A stretch of 64,000 nucleotides of DNA from Onishia niordana (GTDB lineage: Bacteria > Pseudomonadota > Gammaproteobacteria > Pseudomonadales > Halomonadaceae), in contig NZ_SDSD01000004.1 in the NCBI RefSeq assembly GCF_004798965.1, forward strand, positions 1 through 64,000. The letters run 5' to 3'. Position numbers and translations under genes: made by a program. Below are positions 1-7,227 of this stretch, in pieces. Each line of letters opens with the position of its first letter. Position 1 is the first letter of the stretch. The notes beneath the pieces are model-generated. The model made no database searches. It was not told the DNA's origin and saw only the letters and a program-made list of their open reading frames with translations.

Positions 1-16
1 AGCGTCACGCGACGCT
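1..16 (-). terminator. Edge hairpin downstream of the M23 peptidase gene
   Basis: A perfect 6-bp stem (AGCGTC / GACGCT) with a 4-base loop sits at the very start of the window, about 55 bases beyond the stop of the leftward peptidase gene. It could end that transcript, but any T-tract would lie outside the window. Confidence 0.25.
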
Positions 17-70
17 AGGTACATTGTGCCCACCGAGGCGTGTTTCACAGCAAGTCCACCTAAAGGCTTG

Positions 71-1306
71 TCAGTTCTCCAATGCGGCCAGATCGGAAGC
101 AGCGGACGTTCCGATGGCTTTTTGCAGACGTGTCCGAGCCTCGAACAGTGCGCTGCGATACTCCTGGCGTGTGGGTGACTCACTCAGAATGAGGCGCTGC
201 CCTTCCTCGAGGGGATCCACGGGGCGGTCATCCACCCTCACTTCGTAGTGCAGGTTGGGCCCCGTGGCGAGTCCGGAGGCCCCTACCTCACCCAGTTTGT
301 CGCCGGCCTTGATAGAGTCCCCGACCGCCAGGCTGGCGGCGAATCGGTTGAGATGCGTATAGCGACTGATGGTGTCCGTATCATGTTCTACCTCGACAAC
401 ACGTCCATAACCTCCCCGGCGACCGATGAAGGAGACGCGCCCCGGCGCCGTCGCCATGACCGGGGTGCCGCGAGGCGCGGCAAGATCGATACCGTCATGA
501 CGTCGGACCCCGCCGTACACGGGATGGCGCCGGTTGCCGAAGGGGGATGTCAGGCGTGCGCCGAAAATCGGGAACTGCAAGGTGTCTTGGAGGCTACCGT
601 CCTTAAAGAGCATCACGCTGGCTCTCTGGTCCGCCGGCCATACCATCTCCAGCCGCTCCGCCTGGTCAGCCAACCCCATATAGGTCAGACGGGGAGGCCC
701 GACTCGAGTGCCATCCTCACGGCGATCTTCTTCCCACAGTAACTGCAGACGCTCGCCACCCGAGATATCCCGGCGTGTGTCCATGAGTCCGCCCAGCAGC
801 ATGTCAAGCTCTGCTGCGAAACGCCTGGGTATCTCCTCAGCCTCCAAGGCGGCATAGAGTGACGTCTTGACATCTACTTCACGACCCAGGGTCAGGGTGT
901 CGAGGCGAGGCTGGACAATGCGCGTCGACGGACGCTCACCCAGCGTGACCACGTACTGAATACCCGAGTCACGCTCGATGGCCACCGACACCGGCTGTCC
1001 CGTCGCCAGAGAGGTGAAAGTGATACGATCTCCGGGCCGCAATCGTCTTGGGTCGAACCTGTTCGCCAGCGAGGTCGCCGCTTGGGCGCGCAGCTCGGCA
1101 TCCACACCAAGCTGCTGCAGCAGTGCGTCCAGGGTATCCCCTGGTGCCACGGTGAGCTCTTGGGCGACGCGACCCACCTTCGCGATAGCTTGTGCCCTGG
1201 CCGGTGCCGGCTTGGCCAGTGATAATCCGGCACGCTCTTGCCAACGGGCTTCGGCCAACACGGGGCTAAGGACCATCAGTCCCACTAGCAACCAGCGTCG
1301 TGTCAT
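71..1306 (-). CDS. M23-family peptidoglycan metallopeptidase with LysM/OapA-like N-terminus
   Basis: A 411-residue exported protein that probably cuts peptide cross-bridges in periplasmic murein. The N-terminus is a signal peptide (residues 1-20, ending near LAEA). Residues about 48-105 resemble a LysM/OapA-like module (TVAPGDTLDALLQQLG), and residues about 250-370 form the lysostaphin-type M23 domain. The zinc HxxxD motif (RRHDGID) and the YTHL histidine are present. The usual HxH motif reads GPNLHYEV, so the first (catalytic) His is replaced by Asn351 while the zinc-ligand His353 is kept; activity may be altered. The start is supported by GAGGAT about 7 bases upstream. Its ATG overlaps the stop of the upstream DsbA-like gene by 4 bases, so the two are co-translated. 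Family assignment is secure; activity is not. Confidence 0.88.
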   Translation of the reverse strand: MTRRWLLVGLMVLSPVLAEARWQERAGLSLAKPAPARAQAIAKVGRVAQELTVAPGDTLDALLQQLGVDAELRAQAATSLANRFDPRRLRPGDRITFTSLATGQPVSVAIERDSGIQYVVTLGERPSTRIVQPRLDTLTLGREVDVKTSLYAALEAEEIPRRFAAELDMLLGGLMDTRRDISGGERLQLLWEEDRREDGTRVGPPRLTYMGLADQAERLEMVWPADQRASVMLFKDGSLQDTLQFPIFGARLTSPFGNRRHPVYGGVRRHDGIDLAAPRGTPVMATAPGRVSFIGRRGGYGRVVEVEHDTDTISRYTHLNRFAASLAVGDSIKAGDKLGEVGASGLATGPNLHYEVRVDDRPVDPLEEGQRLILSESPTRQEYRSALFEARTRLQKAIGTSAASDLAALEN

Positions 1307-1980
1307 GATGCATCCTCTTCGCCGGAGACCTCGGCTACCTCACGGTTAACGGCGTCGACCAGCTCCTGCATGCCGAAGGGGTCCAACAGCTCGCCATTGA
1401 CGAAGAAGGTCGGCGTCTTGCTGATCTGGTTGGCCTCGACGTCAGCCTTGTCCTGGTCGAAGACCGCCTGTACCTCTGGTGAATTGAGCTGCTCTTCGGC
1501 TACGGTTCTGTCCAGTCCGGCCTCGCTGGCGATCTCCATGATCGCTTCCTCATCGACACTGCCATGAGCCGCCCACTGGCTCTGCCGAGCCAGCAACGCC
1601 TCCAGCACCGGCTGGAATACGTCCTGGCGCCTGGCGACTTCCAGCACGCGAATGGCGGTTTCGGATACGTCTCCGTGGAAGGGCGTGTAGCGCACCACCA
1701 ACCGCACCTTCTCGGGGTAGGCTTCCAGGATGCGCTTGGTCAGCGGATAGAAGGCACGGCAGGCCTCACAGGCCGGGTCGAAGAACTCCACGACCGTCAC
1801 CGGTGCCTCTTCCGATCCTAGGACCGGCGAGTGTGCGCGCACCAGCGAATTCTCGGCCTGTGCACCCTCTCGGCTCGCCGTCTCGGCGCCCATGCCCAAC
1901 AACGAGGGCCTCGACACGATCACGATGATGGCCGTCAGCATCAACGCTCCGGCCAGGATAAACGTCGCTTTTTTGTACAT
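1303..1980 (-). CDS. DsbA-family thioredoxin-fold oxidoreductase, membrane-anchored
   Basis: A 225-residue thiol-disulfide oxidoreductase of the DsbA/DsbG-like type (thioredoxin_4). Residues about 4-24 form an uncleaved anchor or signal, followed by a linker and a thioredoxin fold with the active site CEAC (Cys71, Cys74) in FFDPACEACRAF and a cis-Pro region KTPTFFVNG. An in-frame TTG exists at 1998 but has no ribosome binding site; the ATG at 1980 has GAGAGAAAA just upstream and was chosen. It lies between a CDF exporter (102 bases upstream, same strand) and an M23 peptidase (4-base overlap), so the three probably form one transcript. The substrate is unknown; it may keep periplasmic thiols oxidised or repaired under metal stress. 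Confidence 0.85.
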   Translation of the reverse strand: MYKKATFILAGALMLTAIIVIVSRPSLLGMGAETASREGAQAENSLVRAHSPVLGSEEAPVTVVEFFDPACEACRAFYPLTKRILEAYPEKVRLVVRYTPFHGDVSETAIRVLEVARRQDVFQPVLEALLARQSQWAAHGSVDEEAIMEIASEAGLDRTVAEEQLNSPEVQAVFDQDKADVEANQISKTPTFFVNGELLDPFGMQELVDAVNREVAEVSGEEDAS

Positions 1981-2081
1981 TTTTTCTCTCAATTTCAAAG
2001 AGTTAGGTTTAAAAAAGCTCAGGATGCTGCTGAGTGGAGCTCAGCCGCTGTTGGGTGCCTAAGTCGGCGAATAGTGGCGTG

Positions 2082-2996
2082 TTATCCATGCCCATAAAGG
2101 TTGGCATCCTGATGTGCATGATCAATATGCTCGAATTCCAAGCTGGAGTGGCCAATGCCAAAGCGCGCTTTCAGCTGAGCTTTGATATCCGCCTTGATCG
2201 CCTCGAGCTGCTGCCAGCCGGCTTCCGTCGTCACCACGTGGCAGTCAAGCGCGGCGGTATTCTCCTGCATTTGCCATAGGTGAACATGATGCACATCCTC
2301 AACCCCTTCGACGCTGCGCAGGAGATCAATGACGGATTGACCATCGACATCGGGTGGCGAGCCCAGCATCAGTGTCCGGATAGGGGTACCTATCTCCGTA
2401 AAGGCAAGATAGAGAATATAGAGTGCAATACCGATCGTAATCGCGGGGTCTACCCAGCGCATGTCATACAGCAGAATCAGTGAGCCCCCGATGATCACGG
2501 CGATGGACGCAAAGGCATCCGACAGGTTGTGCAGGAAGAGGGCGCGGATATTGACGCTATGTTTTTGCATCGACCAGGTGAGCAAGGCCGTTAGCGCATC
2601 GACAAGAAGAGCGACAATACCGATGATTACGACTATCCAGCCCTTAATCTCTGGCGGGTCGATCATGCGCATGGCGCCTTCATAAATTAGATAAATGCCA
2701 ACGATAATGAGGGTGGTGTAGTTGATCAGCGCTGCGACAACCTCGATTCGGCCATAGCCAAACGTCATCTGTGAGTCGGGCGGTCGTCTCGCGATCTTGC
2801 GGGCAGCAAACGCAATGACAAGCGCAGCCATGTCGGAAAAATTATGCAGCGCATCCGCGATCAGCGAGAGGCTTCCCGCCAGAATGCCCCCAACGATCTG
2901 GGCAAGGGTCAATATCCCGTTGGCCCAGATGGCGATACTCACCCGACGGTCACCAGAGGTGGGGGCAAGATGGGGATGATCGTGATGATGTCCCAT
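2082..2996 (-). CDS. CDF (CzcD-type) divalent metal cation exporter
   Basis: A 304-residue inner-membrane cation diffusion facilitator that exchanges Zn2+/Cd2+/Co2+-type ions for protons. It begins with a short His-rich segment (MGHHHDHPH) and has six hydrophobic helices. The two metal-site motifs are HNFSD in helix 2 and HNLSD in helix 5, both the HxxxD form typical of Zn/Cd carriers. A cytoplasmic ferredoxin-like domain follows (from about residue 215, GQSVIDLLRSVEGVEDVHH). The ATG is preceded by AAGGA at 6 bases. Upstream lies a promoter with a 19-bp spacer and a degenerate CadR-like operator, suggesting MerR-type metal control, plausibly by the regulator at 4723-5145. The exact metal cannot be read from sequence. 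Confidence 0.93.
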   Translation of the reverse strand: MGHHHDHPHLAPTSGDRRVSIAIWANGILTLAQIVGGILAGSLSLIADALHNFSDMAALVIAFAARKIARRPPDSQMTFGYGRIEVVAALINYTTLIIVGIYLIYEGAMRMIDPPEIKGWIVVIIGIVALLVDALTALLTWSMQKHSVNIRALFLHNLSDAFASIAVIIGGSLILLYDMRWVDPAITIGIALYILYLAFTEIGTPIRTLMLGSPPDVDGQSVIDLLRSVEGVEDVHHVHLWQMQENTAALDCHVVTTEAGWQQLEAIKADIKAQLKARFGIGHSSLEFEHIDHAHQDANLYGHG

Positions 2997-3030
2997 GCGT
3001 CATCCTTGTGGTGTCACCTGATGACCCAGC

Positions 3031-3061
3031 AGTATAAAACCTATAGCAACTCAAGCTTCAA
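3031..3061 (-). promoter_or_regulatory. MerR-type promoter for the CDF exporter
   Basis: Reading leftward, -35 TTGAAG (3061-3056) and -10 TATACT (3036-3031) are separated by 19 bp, the stretched spacing MerR activators act on. The spacer contains GAGTTGCTATAGG, close to one half of known CadR/PbrR operators; the other half is degenerate (5 of 8 positions match). Confidence 0.55.
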
Positions 3062-3169
3062 GCCCGAACTCTGTTGAAGGCCGAGCCGGGGTTAGGAGTA
3101 CGGAACTTTGCATAGTGGGCGCTGTACCAAGTTGGCTACCATGTTCCATGCCCCCGGAAGGAGCCCATT

Positions 3170-4585
3170 GTGATACCCAAGCCTTACTCGCACGCCTGGC
3201 TGATGAGCTTAGCTTTACTGCTGATGGTGGCAACGCCAGCCCTCGCCGAGCCACAGCTGCCGGACTTCACGGAACTGGTCGACGAGGCCGCGCCGGCCGT
3301 GGTCAACATCTCCACCTCCCGCAAGGTCGAGAGGTCCATGACGTCCTCACGGCAATTTGGGGGGCAGGAGGTGCCGGAGATCTTCCGTGACTTCTTCGAC
3401 GACCGCTTCCCGATGCCACCTGGCGGTGCGCCCAATCGCAATGAAGAGCCGCGTCGGTCACTGGGGTCGGGCTTCATCTTCGATGAAGACGGCTACATCA
3501 TGACCAACGCGCACGTGGTCAAGGAGGCCGACAAGATTCTGGTGCGCCTCAACGACCGTCGCGAACTCTCGGCCGAGCTGGTGGGGGCCGACGAGAAGAC
3601 CGATGTGGCGGTCCTCAAGGTCGAGGCGGATAACCTACCCACCCTGCAACTGGGCAACTCCGACAACCTCCAGGTCGGCCAGTGGGTCGCCGCCATAGGC
3701 TCACCCTTCGGCTTCGACCACTCGGTGACGTCCGGGATCATCAGTGCCATCAACCGCACCCTGCCCCAAGACGTCTACGTTCCCTTCATCCAGACCGATG
3801 TGGCGATCAACCCGGGCAACTCGGGCGGACCACTGTTTAACCTCGACGGTGAGGTCGTGGGCATTAATTCCCAGATCCTGACCCGTAGTGGAGGCTACAT
3901 GGGCCTCTCCTTCGCCATTCCCATTGATGTGGCACTGGATGTGGCCAACCAGCTCCGTGAAGAGGGGTACGTGAGCCGCGGCTGGCTGGGCGTCAGCATC
4001 CAGCCGGTATCCAAGGACCTGGCGGAGTCCTTCGGCATGGAGCAGGCCGAGGGTGCCTTGATTGCCCAGGTCGAGCCCGGCAGCCCTGGGACAGAAGGCG
4101 GCCTCAAGGCCGGTGATGTCATCCTTGAGGTGAACGGCCAGGAAGTGGACCACTCCACCACGCTGCCGCGCCTGATCGGTGAGACGGCCCCCGGCGAAGA
4201 CGTCGATCTCTCCGTGTTGCGCGATGGTCAGCAGGAGACCATCACGGTGGAAGTTGGCGAGTGGCCGGATGCCGGCCCCGGTCAATCCGATGGCGACCCG
4301 GTTCGACTGGGCATCGCGGTTCAGCCGTTGAACGACATGGAGAAGCGTCGGCTTGGCATCGATCACGGGGTGCGCATCGTCAAGGTGGCCCCCGCCGGAC
4401 ATGCCGCTGCCGCCGGCATTCGCCCCGGCGATGTGCTGGTCAGACTGGGCCAGCAGCCGGTAGAGAGTCCGGAACAGCTGAAGGAGATGCTGACCCGCCT
4501 GCCAGATGATCAAGCGGTGCCTGTTCTGCTCAACCGCGAAGGCCGCACCTACTTCGTGGCCCTGCGAGTGGGCAATGGTGACTAA
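3170..4585 (+). CDS. DegP/MucD-type periplasmic serine endoprotease (HtrA family)
   Basis: A 471-residue periplasmic protease-chaperone for misfolded envelope proteins. It has a signal peptide (residues 1-26, ending ATPALA) and a trypsin-like domain with the triad His115 (TNAHVVK), Asp145 (KTDVAVLK) and Ser218 (PGNSGGPLF). Two PDZ domains follow, at about residues 285-375 and 390-465. The length fits DegP/DegQ/MucD. The start is GTG, chosen because AAGGAG lies 7 bases upstream. It stands alone between two divergent metal-resistance units, and a strong hairpin plus T-rich tail follows it. A role in clearing metal- or disulfide-damaged proteins is inferred from context. A housekeeping DegP elsewhere in the genome is likely but cannot be seen here. 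Confidence 0.93.
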   Translation: MIPKPYSHAWLMSLALLLMVATPALAEPQLPDFTELVDEAAPAVVNISTSRKVERSMTSSRQFGGQEVPEIFRDFFDDRFPMPPGGAPNRNEEPRRSLGSGFIFDEDGYIMTNAHVVKEADKILVRLNDRRELSAELVGADEKTDVAVLKVEADNLPTLQLGNSDNLQVGQWVAAIGSPFGFDHSVTSGIISAINRTLPQDVYVPFIQTDVAINPGNSGGPLFNLDGEVVGINSQILTRSGGYMGLSFAIPIDVALDVANQLREEGYVSRGWLGVSIQPVSKDLAESFGMEQAEGALIAQVEPGSPGTEGGLKAGDVILEVNGQEVDHSTTLPRLIGETAPGEDVDLSVLRDGQQETITVEVGEWPDAGPGQSDGDPVRLGIAVQPLNDMEKRRLGIDHGVRIVKVAPAGHAAAAGIRPGDVLVRLGQQPVESPEQLKEMLTRLPDDQAVPVLLNREGRTYFVALRVGNGD

Positions 4586-4622
4586 CCGCGACTGAGTAGC
4601 GTTCAATACATCAGCACAGCGG

Positions 4623-4656
4623 CGCCCTGGCGAACAGGATCGCTGGGGCGTTTCTT
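4623..4656 (+). terminator. Rho-independent terminator of the DegP-like gene
   Basis: Stem arms CGCCC-TG-GCGA and TCGC-TG-GGGCG (4623-4633 and 4640-4650) around a 6-base loop are followed by TTTCTT, about 38 bases after the protease stop codon. Confidence 0.7.
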
Positions 4657-4722
4657 CAGACTCTCGTACATTCTAATGCACGGCTGGGGAGGGTATCCGG
4701 ATTTAATGGTTGATGCGTCAAC

Positions 4723-5145
4723 CTACTGTTGGTGCATGCTTCCCTCGCTAATTCCAGCAAGAACCCCACACGCCTCAACTTCCCGGCCATCGTTGCAACT
4801 CGCTCTCAGTGAAACGAGTTGTTTCTCAAGCGCCTGTAGAGCGGTTATCTGCGAGCGCACGTGAGAGATGTGATCATCGAGCAAAGCGTTCACGGCGGCA
4901 CAAGGTTGGTGAGGGTCGTCCTGATACCTCTGTAGCTCGTGAATCTCTGCTAGCGACAGGTCCAGGATTCTGCAGCGACAAATGAAAGCCAGCCGCTCAC
5001 CATGTTCCTCGGTATAGACACGGTAACCGTTCTCCTGCCGATCAGGCGACGGTAACAGGCCCTGTCGTTCATAGAAGCGGATCGTCTGTGTATCGACCCC
5101 TACCAACTCTGCCAACTGACCAATACGCACCAAGCTCCTCCTCAA
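4723..5145 (-). CDS. MerR-family Cd/Pb/Zn-responsive regulator (CadR/PbrR type)
   Basis: A 140-residue metal-sensing transcriptional activator. The winged-helix N-terminus (RIGQLAELVGVDTQTIRFYE) is followed by the dimerisation helix. Cys82 (HQPCAAVNAL), Cys117 (ASCNDG) and Cys126 (EACGVL) reproduce the three-Cys metal site of the MerR/PbrR/CadR branch. The tail ends MHQQ, a short remnant of the His-rich tail of some CadR proteins. It is divergent from an HMA-CDF transporter, and the shared region holds an elongated promoter with an excellent dyad, so it very likely activates that gene and represses itself. Its coding end faces the DegP-like gene. Cd2+/Pb2+ preference is inferred from Cys spacing. 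Confidence 0.9.
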   Translation of the reverse strand: MRRSLVRIGQLAELVGVDTQTIRFYERQGLLPSPDRQENGYRVYTEEHGERLAFICRCRILDLSLAEIHELQRYQDDPHQPCAAVNALLDDHISHVRSQITALQALEKQLVSLRASCNDGREVEACGVLAGISEGSMHQQ

Positions 5146-5163
5146 CGGATTCTCTCCGCTCTG

Positions 5164-5194
5164 TTGACCTTATAGTGACTATATGGTTTTAAAT
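5164..5194 (+). promoter_or_regulatory. CadR/PbrR operator-promoter for the HMA-CDF transporter
   Basis: -35 TTGACC (5164-5169) and -10 TTAAAT (5189-5194) are 19 bp apart. The spacer carries the dyad ACCTTATAGT-G-ACTATATGGT (5167-5187, one mismatch per arm), a textbook MerR-family site. Because transcription must begin near 5200, an in-frame start codon at 5183 cannot be used and the ATG at 5228 is the real start. Confidence 0.82.
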
Positions 5195-5227
5195 GATAGC
5201 CCGATAATATTCAAGTGGAGTCGTATC

Positions 5228-6124
5228 ATGAGCAAAACCTGTGGACCCCCCTGTGGCGGCGATGCGACGCCCATAGCGGATACCGATATGCGTCGCTCCT
5301 CCGAAGCATCGGGGAAATGGGTCAGCGTTTATGCCGTGCCGAAGATGGACTGTCCATCGGAAGAGCGAATGATTCGCCTGGCCCTGAACGGCTTTGAGGA
5401 GATTCGGGTGCTGTCCTTCGACTTGTCGAACCGCCGATTAGAGGTCGTGCATGACGGCGAGGTCGAGCCCATCACCGCAAAACTGACAACCTTGGGGCTA
5501 GGAGCCTCGCTTCAGGAAACGGCCGCTGCCGATCCTGAGTCGATCAAGGCGGTCGGTGACACGTCGGCCTCTGCCGCGCAGGAGTCCGGCACCCTGCGTT
5601 GGTTGCTCGGTATCAATGCGGTCCTGTTCGTGGTGGAAATGACGGCCGGCCTGATCGCGCACTCCACCGGCCTGATTGGAGAATCCCTGGACAATTTTGC
5701 CGATGCGGCCGTGTACGGGCTCGCCCTGTATGCGGTTGGGCATAGCGTAAAAATGCAGGTGCGTGCCGCGCATCTTGCAGGTGTGCTCCAACTGATTCTG
5801 GCGGTTGGCGTACTCGCAGAGGTGGTCAGGCGCTTTGTATTCGGTAGCGAGCCTGAATCGCTGATGATGATGGCGATTGCATTCGTCGCATTGATTGCCA
5901 ATACCAGTTGTCTGCTGCTGATATCCAAACATCGAGAGGGCGGGGCGCACATGAAGGCAAGTTGGATATTCTCGGCCAACGACGTGGTGATCAATCTGGG
6001 GGTCATCACCGCCGGCGCCTTGGTCGCGTGGACCGGAACCAATTATCCGGATCTGATTATCGGCACCATCGCGGGGGTCATTGTGCTTAACGGTGCCAGG
6101 CGCATTCTGGCGCTCAAGGGTTAA
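5228..6124 (+). CDS. Cation transporter: HMA-like domain fused to a CDF membrane domain
   Basis: A 298-residue protein. The N-terminus has Cys pairs (KTCGPPCGG). Residues about 30-100 form a ferredoxin-like HMA-type domain with the variant motif KMDCPSEE, a single-Cys form rather than CxxC. Residues about 120-298 form a CDF-like membrane part with DNFADAA in helix 2 and SANDVVIN in helix 5, i.e. D/N ligands replace the canonical His. This architecture is known beside cadR/pbrR regulators and is taken to export soft divalent metals. ATG 5228 is supported by an upstream TGGAG and by the promoter position. In related clusters an lspA gene often follows; here the next sequence is a decayed transposase. 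Confidence 0.85.
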   Translation: MSKTCGPPCGGDATPIADTDMRRSSEASGKWVSVYAVPKMDCPSEERMIRLALNGFEEIRVLSFDLSNRRLEVVHDGEVEPITAKLTTLGLGASLQETAAADPESIKAVGDTSASAAQESGTLRWLLGINAVLFVVEMTAGLIAHSTGLIGESLDNFADAAVYGLALYAVGHSVKMQVRAAHLAGVLQLILAVGVLAEVVRRFVFGSEPESLMMMAIAFVALIANTSCLLLISKHREGGAHMKASWIFSANDVVINLGVITAGALVAWTGTNYPDLIIGTIAGVIVLNGARRILALKG

Positions 6125-6174
6125 ATAATGTCCATTAGTAGCTATTCAGTGGTCTGCTGAGCCAGTTCACCTAG

Positions 6175-6539
6175 CAAAATCACTTCAAGCACGGCGCCAG
6201 TGATGCGGAGACACTCTGGAGCCTGGTGGCCTCCCTCGCCACGGGCAATGGCGCGCGTCCGATCTGGACGCCTTACGTCAGGATCCGGTCACGGCGAAGC
6301 TGCTGGGCATCGAGACCGTGCCGGCGGGACGCCGCCTCGGCAAATACCTGGTACGCATGGGGACGGCCCACCTCGACGCGCTCCAGAGCATCGCTCGCTA
6401 CTGGGCAAGGCACTTGGCGCCGCCGATCCTGGACTATCAGGTCAAGACCCTGAGTTATGTGCCAGTGTTCGTGGATGGCACCGCCATCGAAGTGGATGGC
6501 CAGTTGTTCGGGGAATCGCCTCATTACACGAGGGCTTGA
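6175..6539 (+). pseudogene. Remnant of a DDE transposase (probably IS1380-like)
   Basis: Two overlapping frames join into one transposase-like stretch. The first reads HFKHGASDAETLWSLVASLA and goes out of frame at about 6250, where a single missing base explains the shift. The second continues as DALRQDPVTAKLLGIETVPA and then through YVPVFVDGTAIEVDGQLF, the region around the first catalytic Asp. It ends abruptly at 6539, far short of a full transposase, and no terminal inverted repeats are visible. The family call rests on the recalled motif VFVDGTAIEVDG and is moderate. It marks a past insertion or deletion between the CDF gene and the methyltransferase. Confidence 0.7.
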
Positions 6540-7160
6540 TCAGCGGGGAACAGCAGCCCCCCAGAAATTGAAACCGGCAAACCTCGGGACCTTCGAAAGA
6601 TAGCCCGTCTCCATCCGCTGGATACCGAAGCCTGCGTGCCCGATAAGCTCGGGTATGTCGCGGTTGAGATGGCAGCCCCCCGCCACTCTGCGCCACAGGG
6701 GATTGATACGGCGCTGCCACTGGCGTACGGCTTCGTCGGGCGCCGTGCCGTGTTCGCAGAACAGCAGTTGGCCACCCGGCTTGAGCACGCGACGCATCTG
6801 CTCCAACGCCCGGTGCCAGTCCGGAATCGTGCACAGGGTGTAGGTGAGCACCACGGTATCGACACTGTTGTCGTCGAGAGGGACCTCCTCGCCCGGCAGG
6901 TCCAGCCAGCGCACCTCAAACGGTGCGCTGGCAACATTGCGGCGGGCCTTGCGGCGCATGCCTTCGGCGGGCTCGAGCCCCCATACCAATTCGACCCGGT
7001 GCGGAGCGTAGTGGGGAAGGTTGAGCCCGGACCCCATACCCACTTCCAGGACTCGACCCCGGGCATGCGGCACCACGGCCGCCCGCTGCTGATCGATCGC
7101 CTTGTTACCGCACGCCAAGTGGAGGAGATGCGGCAGAACACTATTCTCGTAGAAGGACAT
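6540..7160 (-). CDS. Class I SAM-dependent methyltransferase
   Basis: A 206-residue soluble methyltransferase. Motif I is VLEVGMGSGLNL, the acidic end of beta 2 is LEPAEGM, motif II/III is VDTVVLTYTLCTIPD, and LKPGGQLLFCEHG marks the post-I strand. The start at 7160 gives the usual family N-terminus (MSFYENSVLPHLLHLACG) and has GAGGA 6 bases upstream; a longer reading to 7217 lacks such a site. It lies 67 bases downstream of the multicopper oxidase gene on the same strand and probably shares its transcript. Its substrate is unknown; UbiE-like and thiol or metalloid methylation are both possible. Its end abuts the transposase remnant. Confidence 0.82.
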   Translation of the reverse strand: MSFYENSVLPHLLHLACGNKAIDQQRAAVVPHARGRVLEVGMGSGLNLPHYAPHRVELVWGLEPAEGMRRKARRNVASAPFEVRWLDLPGEEVPLDDNSVDTVVLTYTLCTIPDWHRALEQMRRVLKPGGQLLFCEHGTAPDEAVRQWQRRINPLWRRVAGGCHLNRDIPELIGHAGFGIQRMETGYLSKVPRFAGFNFWGAAVPR

Positions 7161-7227
7161 CTGTATCCTCATCCCATGTGGTTGCCAGGCGGTCGAAATA
7201 CGGTGTGATCGAAACAAGGCCAGTTCG

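Noticed and set aside
5183-5227. Upstream in-frame start of the HMA-CDF gene
   Set aside because: It lies inside the operator-promoter, upstream of the expected transcription start.
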